Positions 44,858 through 53,725 of a stretch of 54,026 bases of DNA are shown here, piece by piece (the stretch's first letter is position 1; each line of letters begins with the position of its first letter). The notes beneath the pieces were generated by a model, which was given only the letters and a program-made list of their open reading frames with translations, ran no database searches and had not been told where the DNA came from. Source of the stretch: Flaviramulus sp. (GTDB taxonomy: Bacteria > Bacteroidota > Bacteroidia > Flavobacteriales > Flavobacteriaceae); NCBI RefSeq assembly GCF_013001275.1, contig NZ_JABDMV010000069.1:1-54026 (forward strand), read 5' to 3'. The translations under genes and the position numbers were made by a program.

Positions 44858-47071
44858 ATGAAATTTTTATTAAACACATTTTTGCTTTTAGCAATAACAA
44901 GTATATATAGTCAAAACACAATTGAAGGCGTAGTTACAGATGCAAGCACAAACGAAAAACTAGCCTTTGTAAATATTTATTTTTCCGATTTAGAAAAAGG
45001 AACTATAACTGATGAAAATGGAATTTTTAAACTAGAAAATTTATCATCAGGGAATTACACTATTTTGTTTTCAATGATTGGCTATAAAACGCAGTCAAAT
45101 AAAATAAGCATTCCGAATAACGATAGCATCAAAATTAGTTTAGTTCCATCTGCTATAGAAATGGAAAGCATAATCATTTCTACGCCATTTCACAAACTAC
45201 AAAGTGATAATGTGATGAAGGTAGAGCAAAAAACTATGGCAGAATTAAATACAAATGGGTCCATCACACTATCAGATGGCATCACTAACATTGCAGGTGT
45301 GGAAAGTATTTCGACTGGAATGAGTATTGGAAAACCTGTAATTAGAGGGCTAAGTGCAAATAGAGTTTTGGTGTATGCGCAAGGAGTTCGATTAGAAAAT
45401 CAACAATTTGGAGACGAGCATGGATTAGGCTTAAGTGAAAGTGGCATTGAAAGTGTTGAAGTTATAAAAGGTCCAGCTTCGTTACTTTATGGTAGTGATG
45501 CCCTTGGCGGGGTTTTATATTTAAATCCAGAACGTTTTGCTAATAACAACGAATCTTCAGGAGATATTAGCGGAAACTATTATAGCAATACTGAAGGTTT
45601 TAATACGAATGCTGGTTATAAAGCTTCAGCAAATAATTTTAAATTTTTATTTAGAGGAAGCTTAGCTGAACACGCAGATTATAAGACCAAAAATTATAGG
45701 GTAACAAATACTCGTTTTAGAGAACAAGATTTCAAGGCAGGAATTGGTTACCAAAAAAACACCTTTAAAACCGAATTTAGGTATAACTTAAATAATTCTA
45801 AATTAGGAATTCCGGAAGTTATTACTGAACAATCAACAAACAGAACGCCATTACTTCCATTTCAAAATATAACGAATCATATATTCAGTTCTAAGTCAAC
45901 GTTGTTTTTAAATGATTCAAAATTAGATATCAGTTTAGGATTTATTTATAATGATAGAAAAGAGTATGAAGAACATCATGAAGACGAAGAACACGAAGAT
46001 GAAGCGCATGAAGAAATTGAAATTTTAGAACCTGCACTTTACATGAAGCTTAAAACGGCTAATTACGATGTTAAATATAGTTTGCCAAAACTAGGCAAGT
46101 TTGAAACTATTGTTGGTATTCAAGGAATGAATCAAGTAAACACTAATTATGGTGAAGAACAATTAATACCAGATGCTACAACTAACGATTTTGGGGCCTT
46201 AGCAACATCGCATATTCATTTTGAAAAAATTGATGTGCAACTTGGAGCTCGTTTTGATAATCGAAATATTAATGTAGTTTCTAATATCAATAGAAACTTT
46301 AATAGCTTTAATGGTGCGTTTGGTATTAAAACTGATATAGCAAATAATATAACTGCAAGAATAAATTTAGCGACAGGCTTTAGAGCACCCAATTTATCTG
46401 AACTAACCTCTAACGGTACACATGAAGGCACCAACCGATATGAAATTGGTAAGGCTAATTTAAAAAGTGAGCAGAATTTTCAAACCGATATGTCATTAGA
46501 ATTTAAAAACGAACATTTTGAATTGTTTGTCAATGGCTTTTATAATAGCATAAATAATTACATTTTCTTATCGCCAGATGGAACAATTATAGATGACAAT
46601 CCTGTCTTTGTTTATTTACAAGATGATGCAAAATTATTTGGTGGCGAATTTGGGTTTCATTTACATCCGCATCCTTTAGACTGGTTACATTTAGAAACTA
46701 GTTTTGAATCAGTTACTGGAAAACAAGATAACGATATGTATTTACCATTAATTCCTGCAAATAGTTTAACAAATACTATCAGAATAGAATTTAATAAACC
46801 TTGGCTCTCAAAAGGCTATGCATTTGTAAAATTACGCTCTTCATTTAAGCAAAACAAAGTGAGTACTTTTGAAACTAATACTCAAAGCTACAATTTACTA
46901 AGTGCCGGATTTGGTGGGAGTATATCAATTTTCAACAATGAGCTGCAAGCCACTATTTCTGGTAACAACTTAACGAATAAAACATATATCAATCATTTAT
47001 CGCGTTTAAAACCAGATGGTATTTTTAATATGGGACGAAATATTAATGTAAGTATATCCTATAGAATGTAG
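44858..47071 (+). CDS. TonB-dependent outer-membrane receptor, probable zinc or other metal uptake
   Basis: The 737-residue protein has a signal peptide (ends near IYSQ), a CarboxypepD_reg domain (about 20-95), a plug domain (about 115-220, with RGLSANRVLVYAQGVRLE and VEVIKGPASLLYGSDALGG) and a 22-strand-type barrel ending in NVSISYRM. A loop at about 369-390 is His/Asp/Glu-rich (EEHHEDEEHEDEAHEE). FHLHPHPLDWLHLE follows in the barrel; both features recall ZnuD-type zinc receptors. With the His-rich gene upstream, metal uptake is likely; the ion is inferred. Confidence 0.92.
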   Translation: MKFLLNTFLLLAITSIYSQNTIEGVVTDASTNEKLAFVNIYFSDLEKGTITDENGIFKLENLSSGNYTILFSMIGYKTQSNKISIPNNDSIKISLVPSAIEMESIIISTPFHKLQSDNVMKVEQKTMAELNTNGSITLSDGITNIAGVESISTGMSIGKPVIRGLSANRVLVYAQGVRLENQQFGDEHGLGLSESGIESVEVIKGPASLLYGSDALGGVLYLNPERFANNNESSGDISGNYYSNTEGFNTNAGYKASANNFKFLFRGSLAEHADYKTKNYRVTNTRFREQDFKAGIGYQKNTFKTEFRYNLNNSKLGIPEVITEQSTNRTPLLPFQNITNHIFSSKSTLFLNDSKLDISLGFIYNDRKEYEEHHEDEEHEDEAHEEIEILEPALYMKLKTANYDVKYSLPKLGKFETIVGIQGMNQVNTNYGEEQLIPDATTNDFGALATSHIHFEKIDVQLGARFDNRNINVVSNINRNFNSFNGAFGIKTDIANNITARINLATGFRAPNLSELTSNGTHEGTNRYEIGKANLKSEQNFQTDMSLEFKNEHFELFVNGFYNSINNYIFLSPDGTIIDDNPVFVYLQDDAKLFGGEFGFHLHPHPLDWLHLETSFESVTGKQDNDMYLPLIPANSLTNTIRIEFNKPWLSKGYAFVKLRSSFKQNKVSTFETNTQSYNLLSAGFGGSISIFNNELQATISGNNLTNKTYINHLSRLKPDGIFNMGRNINVSISYRM

Positions 47072-47187
47072 AATTAATTTTATAAAATGGAATTAATGCA
47101 GTTCGTCCGCACCAGACAACATTTCAGTTAATAAATGTTTTATTCATTCTAAAAAATTATCAAATTTATCTATATAAAATAATAGAT

Positions 47188-47820
47188 ATGAATCTTTTAA
47201 TAGTTGGTGGAACAGGAAAAACCGGTAGAGAATTGATTAAACAAGGACTAGCAGCGGGTCATGTTATAACTGCTATTGCTCGTAACCCGAAAAATTTCAA
47301 ATTTGACAACCCTCATTTTAGAGTAGTAAAAGGAGATGTTTTAATCCCTGAAAGTATTGAACATTGCTTTATAGGTCAAGACGCTGTGCTATCTGCCTTA
47401 GGTCATAAAAGATTTTTTATTAAAACAACTATCTTGTCCCGAGGCACAAAGAACATTTTACATGCTATGAATAAAAATGGTGTTAAACGATTCATTTGTG
47501 TAACATCTCTAGGCATAAACGATAGCAGATTCAAACTCGGCCTATATTATACGGTTTTTACAATTCCAGTAATACTATTTTTCTATTTTTTAGATAAATC
47601 GAAACAAGAAAAATTAATTATGAAAAGCAATTTGGATTGGACTATTATACGTCCTGGTCAACTAACAAATGGAAAAAAACGAACCAATTACAAACATGAT
47701 ACTAAGGCCGGAAATTACATTCTAACAAAAATGATCTCTAGGGCAAGTGTTGCTCATTTTATCCTGAAAAATTTAAATTCTAATTTGTATTTACGTAAAG
47801 CGGTTGGTGTTATAAATTAA
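47188..47820 (+). CDS. NAD(P)-binding oxidoreductase (atypical SDR)
   Basis: The 210-residue protein is an NmrA/YwnB-like atypical short-chain dehydrogenase. Seen are the Rossmann GGTGKTG (7-13), KGDVL after beta 3, AVLSALGHK, and IRPGQLTNGK near the C terminus. The usual catalytic YxxxK is not obvious. It may reduce flavins, quinones or small carbonyls, or serve as a redox sensor; substrate unknown. It stands alone, with a bidirectional terminator downstream. Confidence 0.85.
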   Translation: MNLLIVGGTGKTGRELIKQGLAAGHVITAIARNPKNFKFDNPHFRVVKGDVLIPESIEHCFIGQDAVLSALGHKRFFIKTTILSRGTKNILHAMNKNGVKRFICVTSLGINDSRFKLGLYYTVFTIPVILFFYFLDKSKQEKLIMKSNLDWTIIRPGQLTNGKKRTNYKHDTKAGNYILTKMISRASVAHFILKNLNSNLYLRKAVGVIN

Positions 47821-47885
47821 AACGACGAATCAATCAATTTATAGCTTTTAGTGCTCAAAGACTTTAAAAAATAATAAGATAAAAT

Positions 47886-47919
47886 AAAAAAAGTACTCCT
47901 TAAAAGTTGTGCTTTTTTT
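47886..47919. terminator. Bidirectional intrinsic terminator between the oxidoreductase and guaB
   Basis: AAAAAAAGTAC (47886-47896) pairs with GTGCTTTTTTT (47909-47919), with one T-G pair, around a 12-base loop. A and T runs on both sides let it stop transcription from both converging genes. Confidence 0.75.
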
Positions 47920-47939
47920 ATTTTAAAATTAATATATTT

Positions 47940-49412
47940 TTATCTAGAATAATTAGGAGATTCTTTTGTAATTGTTACATCATGTGGATGGCTTTCATTT
48001 ATTCCACTGGCCGTGATTTGTACAAATTGCCCTGTTTCTTTTAATGTCTCAATATCTTTGGCGCCACAATATCCCATTCCGGCCCGTAAGCCACCAATAA
48101 ATTGATGAATACTTTCATACAAATCACCTTTATAAGGCACACGTCCCACAATACCTTCTGGTACTAGTTTTTTAATATCATCTTCAACATCTTGAAAATA
48201 TCGGTCTTTACTACCTTGCTTCATGGCTTCAACAGAACCCATTCCTCGATAAGATTTAAATTTTCGCCCTTCGTAAATTATAGTCTCACCTGGTGATTCT
48301 TTAGTTCCTGCTAAAAGTGAGCCTAACATCACGGTATCCGCTCCAGCGGCAATTGCTTTTGGAATATCTCCTGTATAACGTATTCCACCATCTGCGATTA
48401 CAGGAACACCACTTCCTTTTATAGCCGCAGCAACTTCCAACACAGCCGAAAATTGTGGAAAGCCAACACCGGCAACTACTCTTGTAGTACAAATAGAACC
48501 TGGACCTATTCCAACTTTTACAGCATCGGCTCCAGCTTCAACCAAATATTTTGCAGCTGTACCAGTCGCTATATTTCCTACTACAACATCTAGCTTAGGG
48601 AATTTAGCTTTTATTTCTTTTAAAACACTTACCACTCCTTTTGTGTGACCATGCGCGGTATCGATAACCACAGCATCAACACCTGCTTTCACCAAAGCTT
48701 CTGCTCGCTCAACAGCATCACCAGTAACACCTATAGCTGCAGCAACGCGCAAACGCCCATAATTATCTTTATTTGCATTGGGTTTTTGGCTGAGTTTTGT
48801 TATATCCCTAAAAGTGATTAATCCTGATAGTTTAAAATTATCATCAACAATTAATAGTTTTTCAATTTTATACTGTTGGAGAATTTTTTCGGCGTCTTGT
48901 AATGAGGTCCCAACAGAGGCCGTTACTAGATTCTCACTCGTCATAAGTTCTGTAATAGGTCTGTTGTTTTCAATTTCAAAACGTAAGTCACGATTGGTTA
49001 CAATACCCTTTAATGCACCTTCTTTATCAACAATAGGAATACCACCAATGCCATGCTCCTTCATGTTTTGTTTGGCATCTTTTACTGTTGCGGTTAGCGG
49101 TAGCGTTACGGGGTCTATAATCATACCACTTTCAGCACGTTTAACTTTTCTCACTTTTAAAGCTTGTGCTTCAATTGACATGTTTTTATGCAAAACACCA
49201 ATGCCTCCTTCTTGTGCCATCGCAATTGCCATTTTACTTTCGGTTACCGTATCCATTGCCGCCGAAATAATTGGCACGTTAATGTTTATGTTTCTTGTGA
49301 ATTTTGTTTGAATATTTACTTCGCGTGGAAGCACTTCAGAAAAAGCTGGTACTAGTAATACGTCGTCGTAGGTAAGCCCCTCTCCTACTATTTTGTTATC
49401 GTGTGCAGTCAT
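47940..49412 (-). CDS. guaB: IMP dehydrogenase
   Basis: The rate-limiting step of guanine nucleotide synthesis, IMP to XMP with NAD+. The 490-residue protein is a TIM barrel with a CBS pair inserted (about 96-205). It has the catalytic Cys308 in [13 protein letters not shown], the nucleotide site [12 protein letters not shown] and the flap with YKGDLYE. The C-terminal end is [10 protein letters not shown] -7 box lies 27 bases upstream. Works with guaA (25310-26845), which is not adjacent. Confidence 0.98.
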   Translation of the reverse strand: MTAHDNKIVGEGLTYDDVLLVPAFSEVLPREVNIQTKFTRNININVPIISAAMDTVTESKMAIAMAQEGGIGVLHKNMSIEAQALKVRKVKRAESGMIIDPVTLPLTATVKDAKQNMKEHGIGGIPIVDKEGALKGIVTNRDLRFEIENNRPITELMTSENLVTASVGTSLQDAEKILQQYKIEKLLIVDDNFKLSGLITFRDITKLSQKPNANKDNYGRLRVAAAIGVTGDAVERAEALVKAGVDAVVIDTAHGHTKGVVSVLKEIKAKFPKLDVVVGNIATGTAAKYLVEAGADAVKVGIGPGSICTTRVVAGVGFPQFSAVLEVAAAIKGSGVPVIADGGIRYTGDIPKAIAAGADTVMLGSLLAGTKESPGETIIYEGRKFKSYRGMGSVEAMKQGSKDRYFQDVEDDIKKLVPEGIVGRVPYKGDLYESIHQFIGGLRAGMGYCGAKDIETLKETGQFVQITASGINESHPHDVTITKESPNYSR

Positions 49413-49438
49413 GATGCAATTACAGTTATAATTGCGTG

Positions 49439-49446
49439 CAAATATA
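49439..49446 (-). promoter_or_regulatory. Candidate -7 box (TATATTTG) of guaB
   Basis: On the minus strand this octamer fits TAnnTTTG exactly; transcription would start near 49435, giving a 23-base leader. The -33 element is weak. Confidence 0.45.
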
Positions 49447-49517
49447 CAACTTATATCTAAGTTAAAATGTTATAAACCATATCTACTTTTAATAAATGGC
49501 CTTAGTATTTTTAAAGC

Positions 49518-50180
49518 TTAGTTGTAACGCCCTTCTGGTTTTGAAATATCTTCTCTAAATTGAATGGATTTAGGCACAACTAAACAATACGGAAACTTTC
49601 TTTGCAAAATATGCCTTATAATTGTTGAATTTTTAGAATCCATTTGATTGTAAATAGGTTGTATCCAAAGAAATTGCTCTTGGCGTAACATTGCTTTGTC
49701 CCATTCTAAAGCTTTTTCATTTTTAATAATTGACTGAGAATGATATATTCTTTTTAACTCTATAAACGCGCCATTAAAAACAATCTCGCTCCCCTGGAAT
49801 ACATACGTTTTAATTAATTTTTTTGTGAATATTGAATACGGAAAAACCTCAATTAAGTGCATTTTTTTGGAAATAAAATGTGCCATTTTTACCCAAATCA
49901 CTTCGTGTTCCCTTAATTCTAATGCAACATACATCCATTTATAAAAATCTCTTCTTTGAACAATATTGGTATATTCTTGGGGTAATTTATTTATTAAGTT
50001 AAATACGTTTGCGTTTTTCCATGTAGTTGTATTTTTTGTTCGATCACTTTTCAACCAATCCGAAGAAAGTAAAGTTTTGTTTTGAGTCGCTAATTGGTAC
50101 GCTTTTAAGCTTTTCCACTCTTTAGCATAAAAAATATTGGTATATAGGACGATATTAAAGAAAATAATCCATCGTATCAT
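49518..50180 (-). CDS. Exported protein of unknown function
   Basis: The 220-residue protein has a signal peptide (MIRWIIFFNIVLYTNIFYAKEW) and a mixed alpha/beta body rich in Trp, Lys and Ile (RDFYKWMYVALELREHEVIWVKMAHFI). I recall related flavobacterial proteins carrying uninformative names such as insecticidal toxin complex protein; nothing here supports a toxin role. No catalytic motif is seen. It follows the four-TM gene after 26 bases on the same strand and may be the last gene of the flavoprotein operon. Confidence 0.7.
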   Translation of the reverse strand: MIRWIIFFNIVLYTNIFYAKEWKSLKAYQLATQNKTLLSSDWLKSDRTKNTTTWKNANVFNLINKLPQEYTNIVQRRDFYKWMYVALELREHEVIWVKMAHFISKKMHLIEVFPYSIFTKKLIKTYVFQGSEIVFNGAFIELKRIYHSQSIIKNEKALEWDKAMLRQEQFLWIQPIYNQMDSKNSTIIRHILQRKFPYCLVVPKSIQFREDISKPEGRYN

Positions 50181-50206
50181 AAGTTAAAAATACGGCAATT
50201 TTAATA

Positions 50207-50698
50207 TCACTTTCTTCTTTGAAAGAGTTGTATTAATATAATTACTGTTGAAATGGCAAAGGTTAGTGTCATTAATATACCTGAAATCATAACGATGTAT
50301 GTCATCCAAAACATCCCTTTCCATAATAAATACAGTCCGCCAAATGTTAGTATTACAGAAACAAAAGGTTCGACAATTAAAAATAGTTTTAGCTTTTTAT
50401 TAAGTTTAGTAATAGAAACAATTCCTCCTACCATAAAGAAAATTATGGACATAGAAAGAATATGGTTATGAACTAAAGTAAGCATTTCTTGATCACTTTT
50501 TTTAAAGCGCATTACCTCAGCCTCTTCATCGTCTTCATTTCCTAAATACCGTTGTTCGATACCCTTTGGATTTGCTGAAGACGTTTCGCTAACAAATAAT
50601 AAACCCGTATAAAACCCAATACTTAACACGATAATAAATGCGCCTATTAACAGCTTAATTTCTTTAGGAAGTGTAATTATTAATCCGTTGATTTCCAT
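50207..50698 (-). CDS. Four-TM inner-membrane protein beside an FMN-binding protein
   Basis: The 163-residue protein has four hydrophobic segments (about 14-36, 77-97, 103-126 and 130-158) and an acidic loop (residues 52-62) between the first two. H77 and H79 sit at the mouth of the second segment (LVHNHILSMSIIFF). Such a pair could bind a haem or quinone, which is inference. No named family recognised. Its ATG directly abuts the stop of the FMN-binding gene, so the two are almost certainly made together. Confidence 0.78.
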   Translation of the reverse strand: MEINGLIITLPKEIKLLIGAFIIVLSIGFYTGLLFVSETSSANPKGIEQRYLGNEDDEEAEVMRFKKSDQEMLTLVHNHILSMSIIFFMVGGIVSITKLNKKLKLFLIVEPFVSVILTFGGLYLLWKGMFWMTYIVMISGILMTLTFAISTVIILIQLFQRRK

Positions 50699-51226
50699 TT
50701 ACAAAATATTTTTATTTTGAAGAATTTTTAAAGATTTCAAGAAATCGTTCATGGCGTTTGTCATGGACCGTACTGAAATGGTCGCCCCAGAAATAGCAAC
50801 AATATTATCGCCAAGTTTTAATTGGTCTCCTCCTTTTTTGCCTATAAATTGTTTTAACCAACGTGTGCTTCCAATTTCACCGCCATACTCTTCTCTATAT
50901 GCAATAACTTTAGTTTTTAAAACAATTAAATCCTTATCAAGTAAAACTAAATAATCGAACTGTGCCGTTTTACTTGGTGCCTTCGATAAGTAAGCATAAC
51001 CCAAAAGGTTGCCAATAGCTTCAATTTTAAATAGATTTTTGTCTTCGAATTTTGAAGGTAACCCTTTTGCTAAATCTGAATCAATTAAAACTTCAGTAAA
51101 ATTAAAATTTTCAACATTATAGGTTTTTACAATCTCTTTATTTACTTTTTTCTGAAGGTTTTGGGGCAAACCAAAAATCATCATGATAAAAGCTGAAATT
51201 ATTAATAAAACCTGTTTATAAAGCAT
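50699..51226 (-). CDS. FMN-binding domain protein (flavinylated, RnfG/NqrC-like)
   Basis: The 175-residue protein has an N-terminal membrane anchor (LLIISAFIMMIFGLP) and an FMN_bind domain. SGAT at 146-149 matches the S/T-GAT flavinylation motif of NqrC/RnfG, so T149 is the likely site of covalent FMN attached by ApbE. EEYGGEIGSTRWLKQFIGK upstream is typical. It would carry electrons on the outer face of the inner membrane. It is coupled to a four-TM protein; a porin gene lies 183 bases upstream on the same strand. Confidence 0.88.
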   Translation of the reverse strand: MLYKQVLLIISAFIMMIFGLPQNLQKKVNKEIVKTYNVENFNFTEVLIDSDLAKGLPSKFEDKNLFKIEAIGNLLGYAYLSKAPSKTAQFDYLVLLDKDLIVLKTKVIAYREEYGGEIGSTRWLKQFIGKKGGDQLKLGDNIVAISGATISVRSMTNAMNDFLKSLKILQNKNIL

Positions 51227-51299
51227 GATGCAAAAGTATTATTTTTTATTGTTCTTACAAGTAAAATGCCAAATCGACATTTAACAAGGATTTTTTTAG

Positions 51300-51396
51300 C
51301 AATCGCCTAGGCATAGCATTAGGGATTGAAGCAAGGTTTGAGCTCTTTTTGTGACCTTAGAAAAAAACGAGTGCGCAAAGCACTACCCTTGGGTAA
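51300..51396. repeat. GC-richer structured intergenic element (flavobacterial REP/RNA-like)
   Basis: Between the porin stop and the FMN-binding gene lies about 97 bases unlike the AT-rich surroundings. It contains the palindrome GCCTAGGC (51305-51312), a stem from CTCTTTTT (51343-51350) with AAAAACGAG (one bulge), the hairpin GTGC-GCAAA-GCAC (51371-51383) and TACCC-TT-GGGTA (51384-51395). I recall similar text (GGGATTGAAGC..., AAAGC-AC..., ACCCTTGGGTAACAC) as a recurring intergenic element of flavobacteria. Only one copy is in the window. Confidence 0.55.
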
Positions 51397-51409
51397 CACA
51401 CAGAATATT

Positions 51410-52588
51410 TTAGAACCAAACGCCTATTCCGAAATTTAATCTATTCGCAACATTGCTACTAGAAACGCCATTGCCCCTAAATTGGTAATCACCTTTTAGC
51501 ACAACTCCAGGTGCAATATGGTAACTTAACCCTGTTGTTAAATCGTTACGGTTATAAGCATCGTTTCTTACTAAAACACCGTCTGTATCTGAATGGGTAT
51601 CGTACTTTTCATATCGTAAAAAAGCAAATAAACGCTGTGACTTTTCTTGTGTCAATAAGTTATAAGCAGCCTCTAAATACCACCCTAGTAACTCACTGCC
51701 TAAATCTTTTCCAGTTAAATTATTGTATGCCTCTGTACCAGATAATGAACCATGAACATACTGTCCGCGTGCTGTAAAACGGTGTAAAGCGTAACGGGCA
51801 TCTAATCCTATCATTGATATACCAATATTAGCACCATCAATTTCTTCTACATCGTCTTCAGCTTGTGTGTTACCAAAATATCCAGAAAGACCTAACCGCA
51901 ATCCTGGAATACCATAATAATCAAATTTCATGGACAGTGTAGGACTATCTATGGTTGACTGAATAGCTTTTTGACGACCTCCACGTAAACCATTTGAACC
52001 TTTTAAATAACCACTTACACCACCTTCACCATCGAAAGCAGTTGATTTGAAACCGTTAAAAATGTAAGCCTGATACCCTAAGGATAAGTTATTGAATCTA
52101 CCGGATACACCAAAACCTATTTCTCTCCATGTAGTCGGGATAATAACGTTATCAATTGCCGGTCTTTCAACACCATTAAATGTTGTCGGTTCATGGAATT
52201 CGTTAGTAATACCCATTGGAACTAACATTAAACCACCACGTAGGTTTACATTTGGACCTACATTATAATTCACAAACGCCTGCTCAATAAATACTTCTTC
52301 TACATGCTCGAATTCTATTTCTGTTACAAACTGTGTTTTTTCATTAAATTTATATCCAAAAAGCAAGACTAAACGTTGTACATCTAATTCACCATTTAAA
52401 GCTTCTGGTTGATTATAGGTCACCTCTCCATAAGCGCCAACGGTAACTGCTTTACCGTAATTTCCTGAAAGGATACGTTGGGCAGCATTTAATTGTTTTT
52501 GAGGGTCGAATGTAATTGAATCTTGTAATATTTGAGCACTCGAAATTGAAGCTACTAAGATTGATAAAAGTATGATTAATCTTTTCAT
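51410..52588 (-). CDS. OprO/OprP-like outer-membrane porin
   Basis: I start at ATG 52588 (MKRLIILLSILVASISSAQ), a clean signal peptide; the frame is open further up to 52663 but that would bury the signal. The 392-residue mature-type sequence is a beta-barrel of phosphate-selective porin style: repeated short amphipathic strands with EFEHVEEVFIEQAFVNY, GGLMLVPMGITNEFHEP and a terminal GIGVWF ending in Phe. It probably passes small anions; substrate inferred. A consensus promoter and 56-base leader precede it. Confidence 0.85.
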   Translation of the reverse strand: MKRLIILLSILVASISSAQILQDSITFDPQKQLNAAQRILSGNYGKAVTVGAYGEVTYNQPEALNGELDVQRLVLLFGYKFNEKTQFVTEIEFEHVEEVFIEQAFVNYNVGPNVNLRGGLMLVPMGITNEFHEPTTFNGVERPAIDNVIIPTTWREIGFGVSGRFNNLSLGYQAYIFNGFKSTAFDGEGGVSGYLKGSNGLRGGRQKAIQSTIDSPTLSMKFDYYGIPGLRLGLSGYFGNTQAEDDVEEIDGANIGISMIGLDARYALHRFTARGQYVHGSLSGTEAYNNLTGKDLGSELLGWYLEAAYNLLTQEKSQRLFAFLRYEKYDTHSDTDGVLVRNDAYNRNDLTTGLSYHIAPGVVLKGDYQFRGNGVSSSNVANRLNFGIGVWF

Positions 52589-52647
52589 TTTAATATTGAC
52601 TTCTTTTTTATTTAGACTTATTATAAATAATAGCTTGATTGAAGCCG

Positions 52648-52678
52648 CAAATATAAAACACATAAATAGATAGACAAA
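52648..52678 (-). promoter_or_regulatory. Consensus promoter of the porin gene
   Basis: On the minus strand TTTG (52678-52675), exactly 19 bases, then TATATTTG (52655-52648) is the best match to the Bacteroidota promoter in the window. Transcription would start near 52644, leaving a 56-base 5' leader. Confidence 0.75.
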
Positions 52679-52757
52679 TTTTATTTAGATTAATTTTAAA
52701 TAAACTAATTAACTAACAATTATCTAAATGAAATTCAACAAGTTATAATGGAAAAAT

Positions 52758-53621
52758 TTAATGGTATTTGTTGAAAATTTTAGAAGCTTCATTATAAGCA
52801 CTTTCAAAACTAAGAGCGTTTAAAGTATTTGACTTATTGGTAGTGATGTATGACAATAGTTTTTCAGTTGGCATATTACCCGTCAATTCATCTTTTGCCA
52901 TTGGGCAACCTCCAAACCCCTGTATGGCACCGTCAAAACGATTACATCCAGCTTTAAACGCAGCATCTACTTTTTCGAACCAAGTACTAGGTGTTGTATG
53001 CAAATGTGCCCCAAATTCTATTTCAGGATATTTAGGAATTAAATTAGAGAATAGATATTTAATACTTTCAGGATTTGATGTTCCGACTGTATCACTCAAC
53101 GATAAAATTTTTACGCCCATTTTTGCCAATTTTTCCGTCCATTCACCAACAATGTCAACGTTCCAAGGGTCTCCATATGGGTTTCCGAAGCCCATCGAAA
53201 TATAAACAACAACTTCCTTTTTTGATTTATCTGCGACTTCCAAAATTTCGGGTAATGCTTCAACAGATTGCGTAATAGTTTTATGTGTATTACGCATTTG
53301 AAAATTTTCAGAAATTGAAAATGGATACCCCAAATAATTTATTTCTTCATGCTTACAAGCATCCACGGCTCCTCTTGTATTAGCGATTATTGCCAAAAGT
53401 TTACTCCTAGTTTTACTTAAATCTAATTGTGATAATACTTCGGCAGTATCAACCATTTGTGGAATTGCTTTTGGTGACACAAAACTGCCAAAATCAATAG
53501 TATCAAAACCCACACGTAACAACGATTGAATGTATTGTACTTTCTCCTCCGTAGGTATAAATTGCTTTATTCCTTGCATAGCATCACGTGGGCATTCTAT
53601 AATTTTTACTTGTCTTAGCAT
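52758..53621 (-). CDS. Hydroxymethylglutaryl-CoA lyase
   Basis: The enzyme cleaves HMG-CoA to acetoacetate and acetyl-CoA, the last step of leucine breakdown. The 287-residue TIM barrel has Arg12-Asp13 (CPRDAMQG), His206/His208 (GAHLHTTP) and the catalytic Cys239 in GFGGCPMAKDELTGN. These correspond to human Arg41, Asp42, His233, His235 and Cys266. All key residues are present and the length is normal. The substrate could instead be a related 3-hydroxyacyl-CoA. No other leucine-degradation gene is in the window. Confidence 0.92.
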   Translation of the reverse strand: MLRQVKIIECPRDAMQGIKQFIPTEEKVQYIQSLLRVGFDTIDFGSFVSPKAIPQMVDTAEVLSQLDLSKTRSKLLAIIANTRGAVDACKHEEINYLGYPFSISENFQMRNTHKTITQSVEALPEILEVADKSKKEVVVYISMGFGNPYGDPWNVDIVGEWTEKLAKMGVKILSLSDTVGTSNPESIKYLFSNLIPKYPEIEFGAHLHTTPSTWFEKVDAAFKAGCNRFDGAIQGFGGCPMAKDELTGNMPTEKLLSYITTNKSNTLNALSFESAYNEASKIFNKYH

Positions 53622-53725
53622 CCTTAAAAATAGGTTGATAAAAATACTAATATTTTTAAGAATGTAAGTTTAAAAAACATATATCGACACATTAATTAAT
53701 ACTATTAATCTTTCAATGTATTATT

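Noticed and set aside
48778-49311. 177-codon plus-strand frame opposite guaB
   Set aside because: It is an antisense frame of IMP dehydrogenase with no start context or family features.
49518-50180. Insecticidal toxin complex identity
   Set aside because: I recall this label on similar proteins, but no toxin domain is visible and the length is far too short.
51511-51777. Plus-strand frame antisense to the porin gene
   Set aside because: Shadow of a barrel gene with clear signal peptide and promoter on the minus strand.
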